The position numbers were made by a program, and so were the translations under genes. The notes beneath the pieces are model-generated. The model worked only from the letters and a program-made list of their open reading frames with translations. It ran no database searches and was not told the origin of the DNA. Positions 35,452 to 47,536 of a stretch of DNA of 64,000 nt are shown piece by piece; position 1 is the stretch's first letter; every line of letters starts with the position of its first letter. The stretch spans positions 162,303,685 through 162,367,684 of the forward strand of contig CM056741.1 of assembly GCA_029851415.1 (NCBI GenBank), given 5' to 3'. This DNA comes from Eretmocerus hayati. Its lineage: Eukaryota > Arthropoda > Insecta > Hymenoptera > Aphelinidae.

Positions 35452-38400
35452 TTACTCCACGAACAGAATCTCTTGGAAAATCTTTCCACTATACAGCATC
35501 AGAATTTCGCAACTCTTGCCAACGTGTTTCACGAAGAGCAGAAAGACATAACTCTTTTCAAATCAGAAATCTTTGAAATACTTTTGGGCGAGAAGAAAGA
35601 CTGGATTACTCGGTCAATGAGCGAAGGCATAAACTAATAATCTAACGTTCTCTTTTGCTCAATGCTGGACCCATGTATTTCAAAATTATCGCTCAGAATA
35701 CGGAAAACGGAATTTCTGATGAAAAATCTCGAAATCCCTTTATTAATGCGCAGTACGATCGAGAAGTTAGTAGTATCGCAATTTGCGATATCTCGCATCT
35801 CGAAAATGTATTTGTTTTCCAGGGTGCGCGATTGTAGTTGTTGTTTGTAAATTCATCAAAAAATCAATAGCCCTGAGTATCAACAAAAAATGTTGTAAGG
35901 TTATACATTGTAGATGCAATGTACTGGATAATTATCAAGAGAAAATCAGCAAAAATGAAGAAAGTGCCTAAAGCAGTACCATTTTTAAATCAGAAATAAA
36001 GCAGGTATGTTTTTGCAGTCAAAAATTTCAGAATCAAATTCTGATTTATTGTTTATTTTGAAATTTCAATCAAGTATCAACCATCTTTTTCAATGTCCAT
36101 TCCCGATCCCTCCAAAAATATTAGTAGAAAATTCCATAGCTTTAAAAAATGTCAAGATGAACTGGCGTCTCATAAAATACATTATACATCGAATGATATA
36201 AACTTTTAAAAAACGAAAACAAGTTGAAGTTGATGTAAACAGTAGCCAAGTTAAAAATTGTAATTTGACTAGCAGGTTGAAACATAAACTTATTCCTCCA
36301 AGAAATCTGTTCGAAGATGTCACACACCATGTGCGTCTTGGCAAAAAAGTAACGCTTTGGCTTAACGATCTCATTTTATTTTGAGTTTAATATTTTCCTA
36401 TTATTTGATTTCGATTTTCAACCCATCAAGAATGAACAATCAGCGCGCTTGCGCGCGTGTCGAATTTTAGTGTCCCTAACTTGGGGCTATTTTCATCTTT
36501 TATGCAATGCATCATCAAAAGCAGTGTTTTTGCAAATATTGGAGGTGATTAAGCTGGTTTTATGCCGGTACTATAGTTATTAAGGTTTTTCAGGTATATT
36601 GCTCTTCTGAAGCAGATGGAATAGTACTTAGCGACCAAAATAAAGAACCAGTCTAAACGATTTCAACATAATTTGTGAGTGGCTGTGAGCTTGTAGAATT
36701 GTTTTATTTCACATTCGATCGATTTCATAGGTTCTTGTAGCATTGTCGTGACAGTCAACATTCTCCGAACAGTTCCACAATATCTGTGGAATCTTTTGAA
36801 GTAACGGGATATAAAAAAATTTGATTATTCAAGCCTTAGTATAAATTTCAGAGCTGAAGCCGCGGAAGGGTATTATACTTTATGAGCATGAGCTTGCGAC
36901 TCTCGCTTTTAGAATCTGAGTGAGCAAACGTTGTTTCTGGTGCTATTCTCACTTTAGTCCATCTCATCACCTGTCAAATTTCTGTCAGATTTCTGCCAAA
37001 AGAAGGGGGGTCATGATGTATGTTATGTAAATCTTTGTGAAGAAGGCTCGGGTTAGGATGTGACATACAGACACGGCATGACATAGAGGAGGATGCAGAG
37101 AAGGCCCAAATTTCATCAAAATCCTGCGGACGTTTTTTATGCACGAACTCATACTAATTTCTTACAAAAACCAACGTTATGAACTCAAAAGGGAACTATT
37201 TTCTTGTTTTGGCTTCATCCTTGTCGGTCTGATTTCAGGAAGGTCAAAAAATGATATCAGAATCAGATGGGTCCGTTAACTCTGCACCAAACTCTGATAC
37301 GATTGGATCAAATTATAGAAGGAGAATTATAGTCAGTTTAGGTCCGAGAAGGATACAGAAATTCCGAGTATATTAGTAATTTAACTCTTTTATTAAATTT
37401 TCTTTCTATCGTCTGGAATAATGACCACAATATATATTTTTTGAACCTTAAATTGTAATTTGATGTAAGGGAGAGCTATGAAAATTCATTTACAAGTTTT
37501 AATCTAGATTCCATTGAAATAGTATCCAACTTATTCAAAATTATGTGATACTTATACCAAATCGACAACCTCATCACTATCATGAATATCCATATGAAGT
37601 ATCTTACACAAAATGCCGACGAGGATTTATTCTAGATAAAAAAATAAAAAAGAATCAAAAGGCTCATAGCCATTGAAGTAACTTTTTAGGAGAGAATCAT
37701 CAATGCGTGGTCTCATTGAAGTGATGCTATTAACGGAAAAATTCACTTCTCTTTCCGAGACATTACATTGGATCCGCATTGATGTCAGTTCGCATCTCGT
37801 GCGCGATGTTTGCACGTGGCATTCACAAAAAATTCTAAGGATAAAATAACTCCTTTTAACAAAGATCATTACTCATAAATAATCGACTGTATATCTCTTA
37901 CAAGTCAATATTTCAATAATTGACACCAACATCTTACATTATGCGCTAATATTTTTCAGCTATTTACACAGAATTCGAAGGTTTCTATTACCACACACAT
38001 TGTATTTATAGTGTTCAAAAGTATGGATGGTAGAAAAATGTTGAATGGGTATAAAAAACTGAGGCTGTCAGTGATACAGTAGTAGTGGTCGGCAAAAAAT
38101 CCGCCAAGTTTGAATCTGTAGATCTGGCTCTAAATTTGCAATTCGACACGATGGGTGGGTTATACGGATACTCAAGTACTTTTCCTACTTATGTTGACAT
38201 GAATATAAGTGAGCGTGGATTAGTTAGTATTTGCTGGGGTAATTTGTCAAGATTTTTAAGGACGTATGACTGTTGCCACTAAGCTGGCAACAAAGTATGG
38301 AGGCAAGATTTTTAAAAACCAAATTTCGTTCAATTCTGAAGAATTTTCCAAGGGAAGCTATACCAAACAAGTCGAGCGCTCTCTATGTAATCAAGCTTGG

Positions 38401-39231
38401 TAGGTGTCATACCAATTTTTCTTCTAATGTGATCTACACATGTTGGGATCACCACTACTATACAAGGTCACCAGAATCTGGCCTTGCACGAATCTTACTA
38501 ACTGCCATAACTCGCTCATTTCACTATTTCGACCATACAGTTGTGTTTGAGTTAATGAGTTAATGTTTATTGTCAGTTCCTGTGATGTGGCAGTTAATTA
38601 GACGAGTTGAAGAAGTTTCATGTATGAATAACGCGATCAATCACCCAAGAATTGGTGAAACTTTCTATCTATCTAATTAATACACATATCCAATATACAC
38701 AGTAAAATCTTCAAAAACAGAGTATAAAAAATGCACAGTGCAGTCTTCAGCATACACTTTGTACAAAACATGGTAAAAATCTATCTAGTAAAGTTGTCAA
38801 TTATAGTCATCTATTTCTAGCTCGATAATTTTCGAGCCAGACAATGATGCGATAGTAATCGTAAACATGTTCACTGGTTTTTTGTCCCGCTTGCCAATTC
38901 AATTAGAAAATGGTCATAGAGATCTTTAATACAATCATATAATAATGTATCTTTCCACTCAAAGTTTGGAATCACATGGGCATCTATGTATAGAAAAAGA
39001 TGTCAAAAATCGCGCTTTCAATCACATCGTTGTCTGTTGCATCGACGTTTGAATCCAATCTACATCATTAGGAACTTTCAAGTTCCTCTGCAAAACGGCT
39101 TGATACTAGAAAAGTGCTCGGTGATATCTCCAGGGCCACGATCTGTCTCAGCACTCTATGAGCACATGATTTTGGGGCTGCTGTTGTTTAATGGAGTCGT
39201 CCTCCTTCATCAGCAGCCCGTCCTCGCGTCA
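35452..39231. other. Gene-free stretch, includes the big brain 3' flank
   Basis: This is downstream of the big brain stop codon on the minus strand. Several AATAAA-like words occur on that strand (for example at about 38570), so part of 38.5-39.2 kb is likely 3' untranslated region. Open frames are short and unrecognised. I see no transposon ends or RNA genes. Confidence 0.45.
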
Positions 39232-42200
39232 TCAGTACTGCTGTTGAAGTTGCTGTTGTCCCTGTGGATTTGGAGAGTTCCTGTGCTGTTGTTGCTGAGG
39301 ATTACCCATAACCTGGACAGGCCTGTTTGACGCTGTTCCATACAGACTATTCTGTTGCTGCTGCTGCTGTTGTTGTTGCTGTTGCATAGAATTGGTATTG
39401 TTAGGTCCTTTGGCGTATGTGGGTCCGCGTGACGAGCTTTGATAGCTTCCATAAGCAGAGTCTTCTCCACCGCTTCCTCCATTACGTCTTGTGTGGCCAT
39501 AGGCACTTTCAGGCCTTTCGGCTGAACGTCTAAGATCCAAAGTGGCCTGTTGACTACCTCCATTTGACATAGGACTCTGTTGAGGCGGTGGTACCAGAAC
39601 ATGGCAACTAGGACTGGATTGAAGTTCTCTCGTAGGCTGAATCTGTATCTGTTGTTGTGCTTGCTGATGATGAGGTGGTGGTGCAGGAGCTCTGCCGTAT
39701 ATGCCTTCAACGGCTCGAGGTGTGCCAGCCAAGTGTCCATAGATATTATCTCGAGCTCCGAGGCCGCTACTTGAAGCTATTCCTCTGATACCGTAGATGC
39801 TTTGAGTGCACTGGGCCAGTTGGTTTTGAACATTCTGGTTCAGACTGTTATAGTTGGGCTGCTGACCCTGGCTTTGACCTTGTCCTTGTTGAAGAGGCTG
39901 GATTGGCTGTACCAGAAGTCCTGCTCCAGCGTTGGCGTTGTTGGATCCGTTGTTATTGGGCCGAAGACTGCCGTTAGGAGTTGCGTCGCTTGAGTTTAGC
40001 CTGATTATGGGATAGAGACTTTGGGCAGGTACCAAGGGTCCAGGTTTAGGCAGGCCACCGACTAAGCCTGAGTCAACGCCTCTAAGAGCGGCTGCGACAC
40101 CAGAAGGTGACTTGGCATAGACGGATTGAGAACGATTGAGGTTAGCTCGGGTGAGCGGAGGACTCTTGCAGTAAAGACTCTTGGTGCCACCGTAGATGGA
40201 TTCGACGCGTTCGAGATTGGAGTTATGGTGACTCTGGGCCTGTTGCTGACTTATGGGACCACCTGGTCCGTAGATCGAGGATCCAGCAACTGGATGGTAA
40301 GTTGCGTAACCACCACCGGCAAACTTGTGTACTCTAGCCTTGTCACGGCTATCGTCGTAGGTCATCTCGTCGTCGGAGCGTAGGGAAGATGAGTTATCAC
40401 CGTCGTCGTATTCTGGACCTGAGTTGGCCCTCTGGTGGCGGGGAGAGACACGTCGAACGCCGCGACCTCCACGGTTTCCGCTGAGGACGTATTCGTTGAG
40501 TAAGGCGGCAATTGCTCCTCCGCCGATCGGTCCGATCCAGTAGACCCAATGGTTTTCCCAACGGTTAAGTACAAAGGCCGGGCCCAATGCACGTGCTGGA
40601 TTCAGGAACGGGCTCTGCAAAAGGAAACAATTCTTATTAGTCTCGGAATAACTTCTCGCCATTTCATGATCGATAATTATGAGTTGTTCTTCGCAACGGT
40701 AGACTAAGAAAGACCACCGAATGGTTGAGGGACACGGATTTGTCCAAAACTCTGGGAATAGTCTCATTTTACCCCAAAAATTGGAAGCCGGAGCGGCATT
40801 GCAAGTATATCATTCTTAATGTTTTTCTGCATCGAAAAAAATGGGCAAAACTAACAATTCGGGCTGAAAAAAGGTTGAGTATACCTGCAAATTCAGCTCT
40901 GAGCTTGATATTTTGATAACGAGCGGAGACATATGACCTGAGATTCACAAAATTCACTAAATTCATGTTTCACAAGGCATGAAAGCGCGTAAGCTAATGG
41001 ATTCGAACAAAGAGCTAGTCACACTCTGCTTCCTTCTGCATTTTAGGAAAACAAATCAGTGATGGCAAACTATTTCGACAGAGCTTTTGATTCACAAGTA
41101 TGTACAATAACTTCTAGCCAATTGGTTCCAAGGTTCTGATTAGGTCTTGCCTGTCAGTTGCATTGGACAATTCATTTGCAAATGAGGAGGTTTCGTTGAT
41201 CAAGAAATGGTCGATAAATCATGCAAGAAGTATGTACAAGACTTGAAGGTTGGATGAGAGAATGAGTTAACTGAATATTTTGCTGAAATTACACTCGGTT
41301 AAGTGGCTTATCTAATTCCAAGATGAATTTGAGTGATGGACGAAAAGAGACTTGATAATTTCTCATTCACTCATAATCAACTCAACTGATCGGTTGTTCC
41401 AATCTCTTATTCTAATACCAATTACAAATCTAATAAAAGAACAGGCTTCTTAATTCAATTATTTTAGGGGAAAATAAATCGCGTGCACTTTAACCCCGTT
41501 TCTCAATAGGTGCACCACATCACAAGAAAGAGGAAACAAAATGATGATGGAGGTGGAGCCGAGCCACTACTGCTCTTTTGAGGCATTCACATATTATACA
41601 CAGACCAAGCAGAAAAAGTGGGCATCTCGCGAGAGCAGGATGTGCTTTCAGAATTTTTGAACGTGCTCTATACTACTCATTTCTGTATAAACGCGATTTT
41701 TTACCCTCCCGCCCAGCTCATATTCGGAGCGCACCGTCATTGCGAGGGATGTAGGGCATTGTGAGTGCGCGAGTTATATGGAGGCAGGTGGCCTCGTCAA
41801 CCGTAATGCACCGTTCGATGAACCGCGCACATGTATCGCGAGAGACTGCATGCATGCATGCATGATGGTGATGGAAAGCTGGACCCACCCTCTCGATTAT
41901 TATGTTTCGGGCTCGCAGGTGCTCGATCTGATCCACCATCCGGTTCACGCGAATAGTGCTGATGGACGAATGGGTATTATTGATGTGAGTGAACTGACAC
42001 GGGAAGCATATTTCGTCACACCTACAATAGTTTTGAGTGCTTCGCAGAGCAGCTATATACTGTTCATTGGAGCTAAAAATCCGTATGGATTACGATCCGA
42101 TGGAGTTCTTGGACCAAACCGAGATTCCCGTGCATTTTATTGTTTGATTTTTTTCATTCGTGAGTGATGCTTCTTCCCATTTTGAGTATACATGGAAGAC

Positions 42201-43235
42201 TCTTGGAAGTATGCTTTTTCCACATCTTAAATTTTAGGGTAAAAACACAATATTCTAAGAGCAAACATTTCGTTTTACCTAACTATGATCTGACATCATC
42301 TATAAGCTGACTATGGTCCTTTCTTGATGACGAATAATGCATATTACTCATAAAAAATTGACAAAATATATTTTTGCATGAGCCGTAGTCCTAGAATTTG
42401 TGCATTTTGAAAAATAATCAATACAAGCCTAGTTTCTGAATAATTTTTTGAGCGGTAAAATTGAAATAGAAGCTCATCCGAGGATTTGTTTGAAAGAAGG
42501 TTTCAATTCTGCGAAGCCATAAAAAAGTAGCAGTAATTGCGATTACTTATGATCATTTATTTCATCCGGGCCTCAATTATAACAGGTAGTACAATTCGAC
42601 TACTGAACATGATTACTGCGATTAAATACTACAATCGACCATAATAGCATCAATTTATTCAATTGCTTACGAAAAATCAGACCATGATAACCCCTCGACC
42701 CTTCAAACAATCGATTAAGTACGTAAAAGCTTTCCAAGGAGGCTCTTGAGAAGACGCAAGAAGACTCCCGCACGGCCTAAGGAAAAAAAATCGGCGTGGG
42801 AACCGCTACACCCTATGAAGACACGTAAAGTGCCACTATGAATCTAAGAAGTTGGGGTGAACAAGAAACAGAAGAAAAACAAAATCAGTGCACACAGGGC
42901 ATCAAAGTGCGTAAGTGAAAGGTGATACAGCGGTAAAAGGCTTGTAATATCAATATCATCGAAGGGTTTAGAAAAAAAAGGGTAAGAAAAATAACTAAAA
43001 GCGAAGGGAAATACCGAATCATCTTACCGAAACAAGAGTAGCAGAAGTGTAGGCGGCAGCAAGAACACAGGCTGGTTTTGCTGAAATTGTGCTGGAAAGT
43101 GCTGTAGGCGAATCACTTGCATAGTGTGCCAAAATCACAAAGATCGACAGCGACAATTCAACCAACAGCTTCAGAAGGGCTTGTTCACTCAACCTGCTTG
43201 GTGGTATCATCAGTGTCTGTGGTGTGCTTGCAACC
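39232..43235 (-). CDS. bib: Big brain (neurogenic MIP/aquaporin family) homologue, 3' part
   Basis: The last two coding exons are seen: 43235-43028 and 40614-39232, joined in phase 0 with GT-AG sites, for about 529 residues. Big brain is a plasma-membrane protein of the aquaporin family that promotes Notch signalling in fly neurogenesis and has been reported to act in cation conductance and adhesion rather than as a water pore. Visible parts: the fourth transmembrane helix (KLLVELSLSIFVILAHY), the fifth (CVLAAAYTSATLVS), the second NPA loop (NPARALGPAFV), the sixth (HWVYWIGPIGGGAIAALL), then a ~410-residue cytoplasmic tail rich in Gln, Ser, Asn and Pro with repeated Tyr-Gly motifs and Q11. 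The N-terminal half with the first NPA motif was not found and should lie further upstream, perhaps outside the window. The exon at 43.2 kb starts with one base finishing a split codon, so it is not the first exon. Confidence 0.88.
39352..39384 (-). repeat. CAG/CAA repeat encoding Q11 in the big brain tail
   Basis: Eleven consecutive mixed CAA and CAG codons follow a Met near the C-terminus. Interruption by CAA suggests a moderately stable tract. Shorter Q runs follow downstream. Confidence 0.95.
40615..43027 (-). other. Last intron of the big brain gene
   Basis: 2.4 kb between the exon ending ..ATLVS and the exon starting SPFLNPA. It includes a short GCAT repeat at 41847-41865 and short unrecognised frames (longest 129 codons, 41778-42167 +). 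I see no clear mobile element. Confidence 0.7.
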
Positions 43236-44050
43236 CTGCAATACAAACAATAAGATAGCTTTCATTAGTCATAGTGCATGTATGGTTATGGTGTAAGGAA
43301 CAATTTAAGCTTGATTGTGTTGATGTGGATATATATTCATTGTAGCGGGATCACGGATATGACGACGATGCTGACATGGTTGGAGGCTTTGAATCTTAAT
43401 TGAATCTGGTCTTGTTTTGGGCGGTACAGTGGGTGCATATAGACAAGTTTAGGGCAAGTGACAAGTGCATTGTCAGGAGCTCTGAACGTGGGTGTGATAG
43501 TAGGTGACTCTGTGGATAAGACAATAGGATGCCCCTATGAGAATTGTCAAAGAGATTTCAAAATTAATGAACAATAGGAAAGTTTCTACAAATGCACATC
43601 TTCTCAAAGTTGACCTAAATTTCATTTGAGTCTGGAGGACTTACAAAATGTATTCGCCACTCTCTCTACTGGGATAGATTAAAATTAACTTTGACTCAAT
43701 GAGTATTCATCGTCGATAATTCTTGGTGAAATATCGCCGTTAAAATATGGTAGTTCTAAGTGAAAGTATTATCATGATCCTATTGAAACACATAAATCAA
43801 ATATAGTGTGTAAAGTCGCAAGAGAATGTTATATTATTTCTTTCAAAGTAGATTTGTGTATCTAATAATTTTCTGCAAGAATATGAAAAAAAGTCAACGT
43901 TTTCTCAATAATTGTTTGTAGGAACCAGGAACATTCTGGTTTATGATTCGATATCCCCTTCCAAAACGAAATTTGAAACTTTCTACCTTACCATATGAGC
44001 CAAATTCGACGAAATCGAATTTTCCCGGGGAAACTGCGTGATATCTCAAG

Positions 44051-44257
44051 CTTAGATTGTTCTTTGTGATCAAATCTACCATTTGGTAAAAGTTGGAAGT
44101 TGATTGGAATTGTTGTTCCACCATTAGGAGCCCGAGGACTGCAATTACGCCGCTAAACGTGAATTACAGTCCCTCAAACTCCTGGCAAAACAACGGTTCG
44201 AATCAACTTCAAACTTTTATCAAATGATAGATCTGATCTCAAAGCACAAATTCAATT
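44051..44257. repeat. Long imperfect hairpin, arms about 99 bp
   Basis: 44051-44149 is the reverse complement of 44158-44257 with about 75-80% matches spread evenly and almost no indels, around a tiny loop (CGCTAAA). Regularly spaced mismatches along a ~100-bp stem resemble a miRNA-like or hairpin-RNA precursor, or the arms of an old fold-back MITE. I do not recognise a known miRNA seed in it. Confidence 0.7.
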
Positions 44258-47180
44258 ATCTACGATTCCATTATTAATTCGAAAAAAGTAAAAATCAATA
44301 GTGAAATTCGAGCAAGAATAATTAGAACGCATGACGAGACATAAATGAACTGAATAACACAGGTAAATATCCTACAGTAGATTTAGCAGAAGAAAAATCA
44401 AAATTTATGGAAATAGTTAGCTAATCAATTGGAAGGTAAATTTCTTTTAATGCAATTTCCCATCAAAAAGATTACATACTCATTCAAATTCATACACTTG
44501 CTCACAATATGATATAGGGCAAAGGGCAATTTTACACGAGATCGATGTCTGTACATGACGTATGGGCGCCAATCAGCGCATCAAGGGGATCAAGAAAGTC
44601 ATTGGTATCGAATTACCATATTAATACGCGCATAGGATACTAGACGTGACACCCGTGAGCCCATATGGGCGGTGCAGAAAGAGCGCGCCCGGGGGCAAAA
44701 TTTTATGCACGATATATTTTCGCACATGTGAGCGAACCGACCCTGTGTGAAATACGATGACGATCTTCTATATAATATACTAACGCAAAAAATTCAGACG
44801 GTATGAATGATATAAACGTGTGTGCGTGTGTTTTCGGCGCCACTTTACACTACTCCCTTGGCCCTTCCCCATCATATAATCTTCACCTCCGTGAATCTCT
44901 TGTTACTTCGCATGACAAAAATAAAATACGAATTGCATCAAATAATAATATGAGTGTACAGGGTGATCTTTGACTTTTGTATGAATTCGAGAAGAGACTC
45001 ATCATCAAGCTCTCCTTTTCGGTGCAAATTTTTTCATAAAAGGAGATGTCGTATAGTAATAGAACTGATGAAGAGCGCCGACATAAAATCGCACAAATTT
45101 GCTCACTTTATGGGGATTTAACTCGTAGCATGCGTCTGAGTTTTGATTAGCTCGTTACAGAGCAGTATGGCATGGCATAACGCATGTGTCACGAAGTCAT
45201 TTTCATTTGTACAATCTTTTGCACACTAAGAGCTACCATATCACGCCACCGTGCAACGAAATGAATGACACTCAGTTCAAAGTTCGCTCTCTTTTTTTTA
45301 CGATATATTTTGTTTAAGCTCACTCGAGTAAATATAGGATATCGTTTCAAGCCTGATGGAATCCATAAAATCACGTGAAATTCAATCCTGTTATAATAAC
45401 GTTAAAAATGTTGAAATTGTTTTACTTGTTGCCAGAGGGTTGAAAGCTTTCAAAAAAGATACGTTGCAAGCTTTCATCATTTTATACATCGTATAGACAA
45501 CAGTAAAAAAAAGATGAAATCTGACCTACGATTGAAGTATGTTAAAGACACAAGGGTAGGAATTTATTTGTGGATGGAAAAATTATAAGCAGCTCATTAG
45601 GTAGCCTTTGAGAAATCATCAAGAGCTCGCTTGAAATTTTACGCCAGGGCGTCAAAATCCGAGACAAGTGTCGTAAATCAGGAAGCTTTGCAAGCTCGCA
45701 AGCTCGTTCTGATCCTCGTTGCTCACACTTCAGCAGCTTTTCCACCAACACGTACATACCGCTCAAAACGCAATTAAAGCACACCCTCGCTTTCTCTAAT
45801 ATATATATGTATACATATATACTAGACTTTCTCGCGCGTCAAACGCCACAATTTTGTCAGTGTCGAAATAAGCTAACCTCAAACATATATGTGAACATTT
45901 ATCTTTGCACTGTTGAACTGCATAATATCCTGTTCACCACTGACCTAAAACGGAAAACGGACCACGTCGAAATCCAACATTCGCATCATAGCTATCAATG
46001 GACATACACGCTTAAATTACGTATATGTGTATGTGTGTACATGTACATGTAGATGCATGAATTTCGCATGAAATGTGCATGATGCTCGTCAGGGATGACG
46101 TCCAAATTTCAGCGCATCACAATTTGAAATGTACAGGTGCATCAAACCGAGAGACCTATATTACATATACCTAATAATACTACTCTAAGCGTCCGTGGCA
46201 TTTACAATTATACCTACACGTTTAGAAGGGTGTATTTCGTACGTGACTATCGTGAAATTCGTATGATCAATTATCATGGACCTTCCCTTTGATTGCAATC
46301 TGCATATATGGTTAAGAGAACGATTACATGAGCGAATTCATGGTGATTATATTATCGAATCGGAGCGATAGTATATATAGTGTGTAGCATAGAAGATTAG
46401 CCGCAATTAGTTATGCACGAGTTATCAGAGGGGGCAATTCAACAAGCCCGCCACTGCAGCGATGTAGCCAATTTTCTAAAGCCGATTCATGTTATTCAAA
46501 TGTATTTCTTCAAGTGATAATGTCACGTGGTGATTGATTTCTTTTTTTCGGTTTAGGTTATCAAATCTGATAGTTCACATGCGGATTACAAGATAATAAT
46601 CTTCGTCGTTGATGTTGAAAAAATGAGGATGCGGAAAGTGATAAATCTTGTTGGAGTGGTGAGAGCGACACTTGGTCGATTGGTAAAGTTGGAAAAACGC
46701 AGACCTCGCAGTATCCTGGATTGAATCCTATAGAACTAGATTGACGAGGGCTGAGTGAGCAACCTCGATTTTTCGATGCTTACTTTCGGAGATTACTGAT
46801 CGAATCAGTCAACGGCGCGATAACCATGAACGGTTTTTGTTACAATTGAGAAGTTTGTGTGGATGTCATCATTCATATCTGCCACTCCCATGCGTGAAAA
46901 AATGAGATACTTGTCTTGAATAATTCAGAACTAACGTTATTGCCTCTCTTGCTACGACTCGTGAGGCTTGTAAATGTTCTTAATAAGTCAAAGGCTCTTG
47001 GAATACTTTTGCAGCTCAAAGATGATTTTTTTGTACAATAATGGATTATGATCGATTGATGGCATAAGAAAAAAAGTTTTTTATGAAATTTGAAAAGATA
47101 GCTTAATATTGTCAACCAGTGAATTGATCAGTCAGTCCCATCCATAACCTACACGGACCCGTAATATATTTTAGCCAAGT

Positions 47181-47536
47181 CCCAGACCAAACTAGACCGA
47201 ACTAGACTGAATTAGACCGATCTAGACCAAATTAGGCTGGATTAGGCAGACTGGACCGAACTAGTACGGTACCTCTATAGTACGCTACTATACGGTACTA
47301 CTACGGCATCAGTAAGGCTCTAGTACGGCATAAGTACGGCACTAGTACAGTTCTAGTGCGGTACTAGTACTTTTCTAGTACGGTACTCATAAGGTTTTAC
47401 TATGGGTTCTAATAGTATCGTACTAATACGGAAGTAGTACGGTTATAGTACGGTACTAGTGCGGTTTTACTATGGTTCTAGTTAGGTACTAAAACTGTAT
47501 TAGACCGAACTAGATCGGACCAGACCAGACCAAATC
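47181..47536. repeat. Nested minisatellite: 11-bp CTAGTACGGTA units flanked by CTAGACCGAA units
   Basis: The central part (about 47260-47480) is built of about 20 degenerate 11-bp units near CTAGTACGGTA. Both edges (47191-47255 and 47490-47535) carry units near ACTAGACCGA. Units vary by one to four bases. No open frame runs through. Confidence 0.85.

Noticed and set aside
41778..42167. 129-codon plus-strand frame antisense to the big brain intron
   Set aside because: No motif and no splice partners; it spans a GCAT microsatellite.
44180..44210. GGTTCGAATC word resembling a tRNA T-loop
   Set aside because: No acceptor stem, D-arm or anticodon arm can be built around it; it belongs to the 44051-44257 hairpin.
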